Origin: Roseiarcus sp049509635
GTDB taxonomy: Bacteria > Pseudomonadota > Alphaproteobacteria > Rhizobiales > Beijerinckiaceae
Length of the DNA stretch: 23,895 bases
Direction: 5' to 3'
NCBI GenBank assembly: GCA_049509635.1
Contig: JBEKZS010000057.1
Coordinates: 1-23,895, forward strand
Position 1 is the stretch's first letter, and the number at the start of each line of letters is the position of its first letter. The position numbers were made by a program, and so were the translations under genes. Under the pieces are notes generated by a model. The model made no database searches, had not been told where the DNA came from, and saw nothing but the letters and a program-made list of their open reading frames with translations. Shown piece by piece: positions 23,288 to 23,895 of the stretch.

Positions 23288-23895
23288 ATGGACGCCAACG
23301 CCATCGTCACGTTCGTTTCCGCCAGCCGTCTGCTGATCGAGGCGTCGCCGTTCTTCGTCGCGGTCTTCGCCCTGGCGCTCGGCTTCGATCACCTGCGCAA
23401 GCGCGCGACGCGGCGGGCCAGCGCGGCCGAAGCGACGATCGAGGCCCTGCGCGACGAGATCTGGCGGCTCAAGGAAAACGCCGCCGCGCGCGAGCGCGCC
23501 GAGGCGGCGAGCGAGGCGAAGTCGCGCTTCCTGGCGACGATGAGCCACGAGATCCGCACGCCGCTCAGCGGCATTCTCGGCATGGCCGATCTCCTGCGCG
23601 AGGCCCGGCTCGACGCGGAGAACGCCAGCTATGTCGAGGCGATCCGCAGTTCGGGGGCGGCGCTGGTCAGCCTGATCGACCAGATCCTCGACTTCTCCCG
23701 GATCGAGGCAGGACGGCTCGAGCTCGTCAGCGAGCCCTTCGAACTGCACCGGCTGGTCGAAGGCGTCGTCGAGCTGCTGGCGCCGCGCGCGCAGAGCAAG
23801 GGGCTCGAGATCGCCGTCTCGATCGCCGCCGACGTGCCCTCGCTGGTGGTCGGCGACGGCCTGCGGCTGCGCCAGGTGCTGACCAATCTGGCCGG
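23288..23895 (+). CDS. sensor histidine kinase, N-terminal part (cut by window end)
   Basis: 202 codons are visible from the ATG at 23288, with GGGGGAAAG about 9-12 bases upstream. Seen: one hydrophobic segment at about 15-34 (IEASPFFVAVFALALGF), a charged coiled-coil-like linker (40-75), the phosphoacceptor motif FLATMSHEIRTPLSGILGM with H87, SLIDQILDFSRIEAGRLEL, and the start of the ATPase domain ending at the N-box RQVLTNL with N200. This layout is that of hybrid-type (HisKA) kinases; receiver or Hpt domains, if any, lie beyond the window. The signal sensed is unknown; there is almost no periplasmic domain. Confidence 0.88.
   Translation, partial: MDANAIVTFVSASRLLIEASPFFVAVFALALGFDHLRKRATRRASAAEATIEALRDEIWRLKENAAARERAEAASEAKSRFLATMSHEIRTPLSGILGMADLLREARLDAENASYVEAIRSSGAALVSLIDQILDFSRIEAGRLELVSEPFELHRLVEGVVELLAPRAQSKGLEIAVSIAADVPSLVVGDGLRLRQVLTNLA

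Overview
The window is a very GC-rich chromosomal segment that looks alphaproteobacterial, most likely from the Hyphomicrobiales (Rhizobiales). Supporting features are an ispH-thrB-rnhA block, a plant/alpha-type (class II) glutamate-cysteine ligase gshA close to rsmE, a Tat-exported right-handed beta-helix protein of the Rhizobiales-type TIGR03808 family, a short protein resembling the N-terminus of alphaproteobacterial porins, and a GTTC-N7-GTTC LexA box in front of comM. Family and species cannot be fixed from the sequence alone. I saw no rRNA, tRNA, CRISPR array or intact transposase.

Bases 1-1303 hold no gene I can name. They contain remnants that read like a broken minus-strand gene, a possible short plus-strand gene (from 760), and two imperfect direct copies of a 90-bp repeat 114 bp apart. 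Bases 1304-4059 hold a small accessory group: a DUF6916-like protein, a divergent GNAT acetyltransferase, and a 605-residue fusion of an Asp/Asn beta-hydroxylase domain, a Nif11-leader-like segment and a sulfotransferase. The fusion is the most unusual protein here. Bases 4107-5632 hold two minus-strand genes that together look like a split 'fused MFS/spermidine synthase': a Tat-signal-bearing catalytic half followed, with a 13-bp overlap, by a membrane half. A divergent TIGR03808-type protein follows (5753-7036); a perfect 14-bp palindrome lies between the two starts.

Bases 7055-10234 hold a universal stress protein with an FNR/FixK-like box upstream, a D-2-hydroxyacid dehydrogenase and, divergently, recF. 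From about 10431 to 12010 the composition is less GC-rich; this stretch carries a membrane-anchored SGNH-hydrolase-like gene and looks like an insertion between recF and yqgE. Housekeeping and redox genes follow: yqgE, a DsbD-N-terminal-domain protein, a 1-Cys peroxiredoxin, then rnhA, thrB and ispH on the minus strand.

The last part has a MATE exporter, gshA, a short porin-like secreted protein, rsmE, comM with promoter and SOS box, and the first 202 codons of a sensor histidine kinase cut by the window end. Most genes are ordinary core functions. The accessory interest lies in the hydroxylase/sulfotransferase group, the split exported spermidine-synthase pair, the repeat region and the SGNH island.
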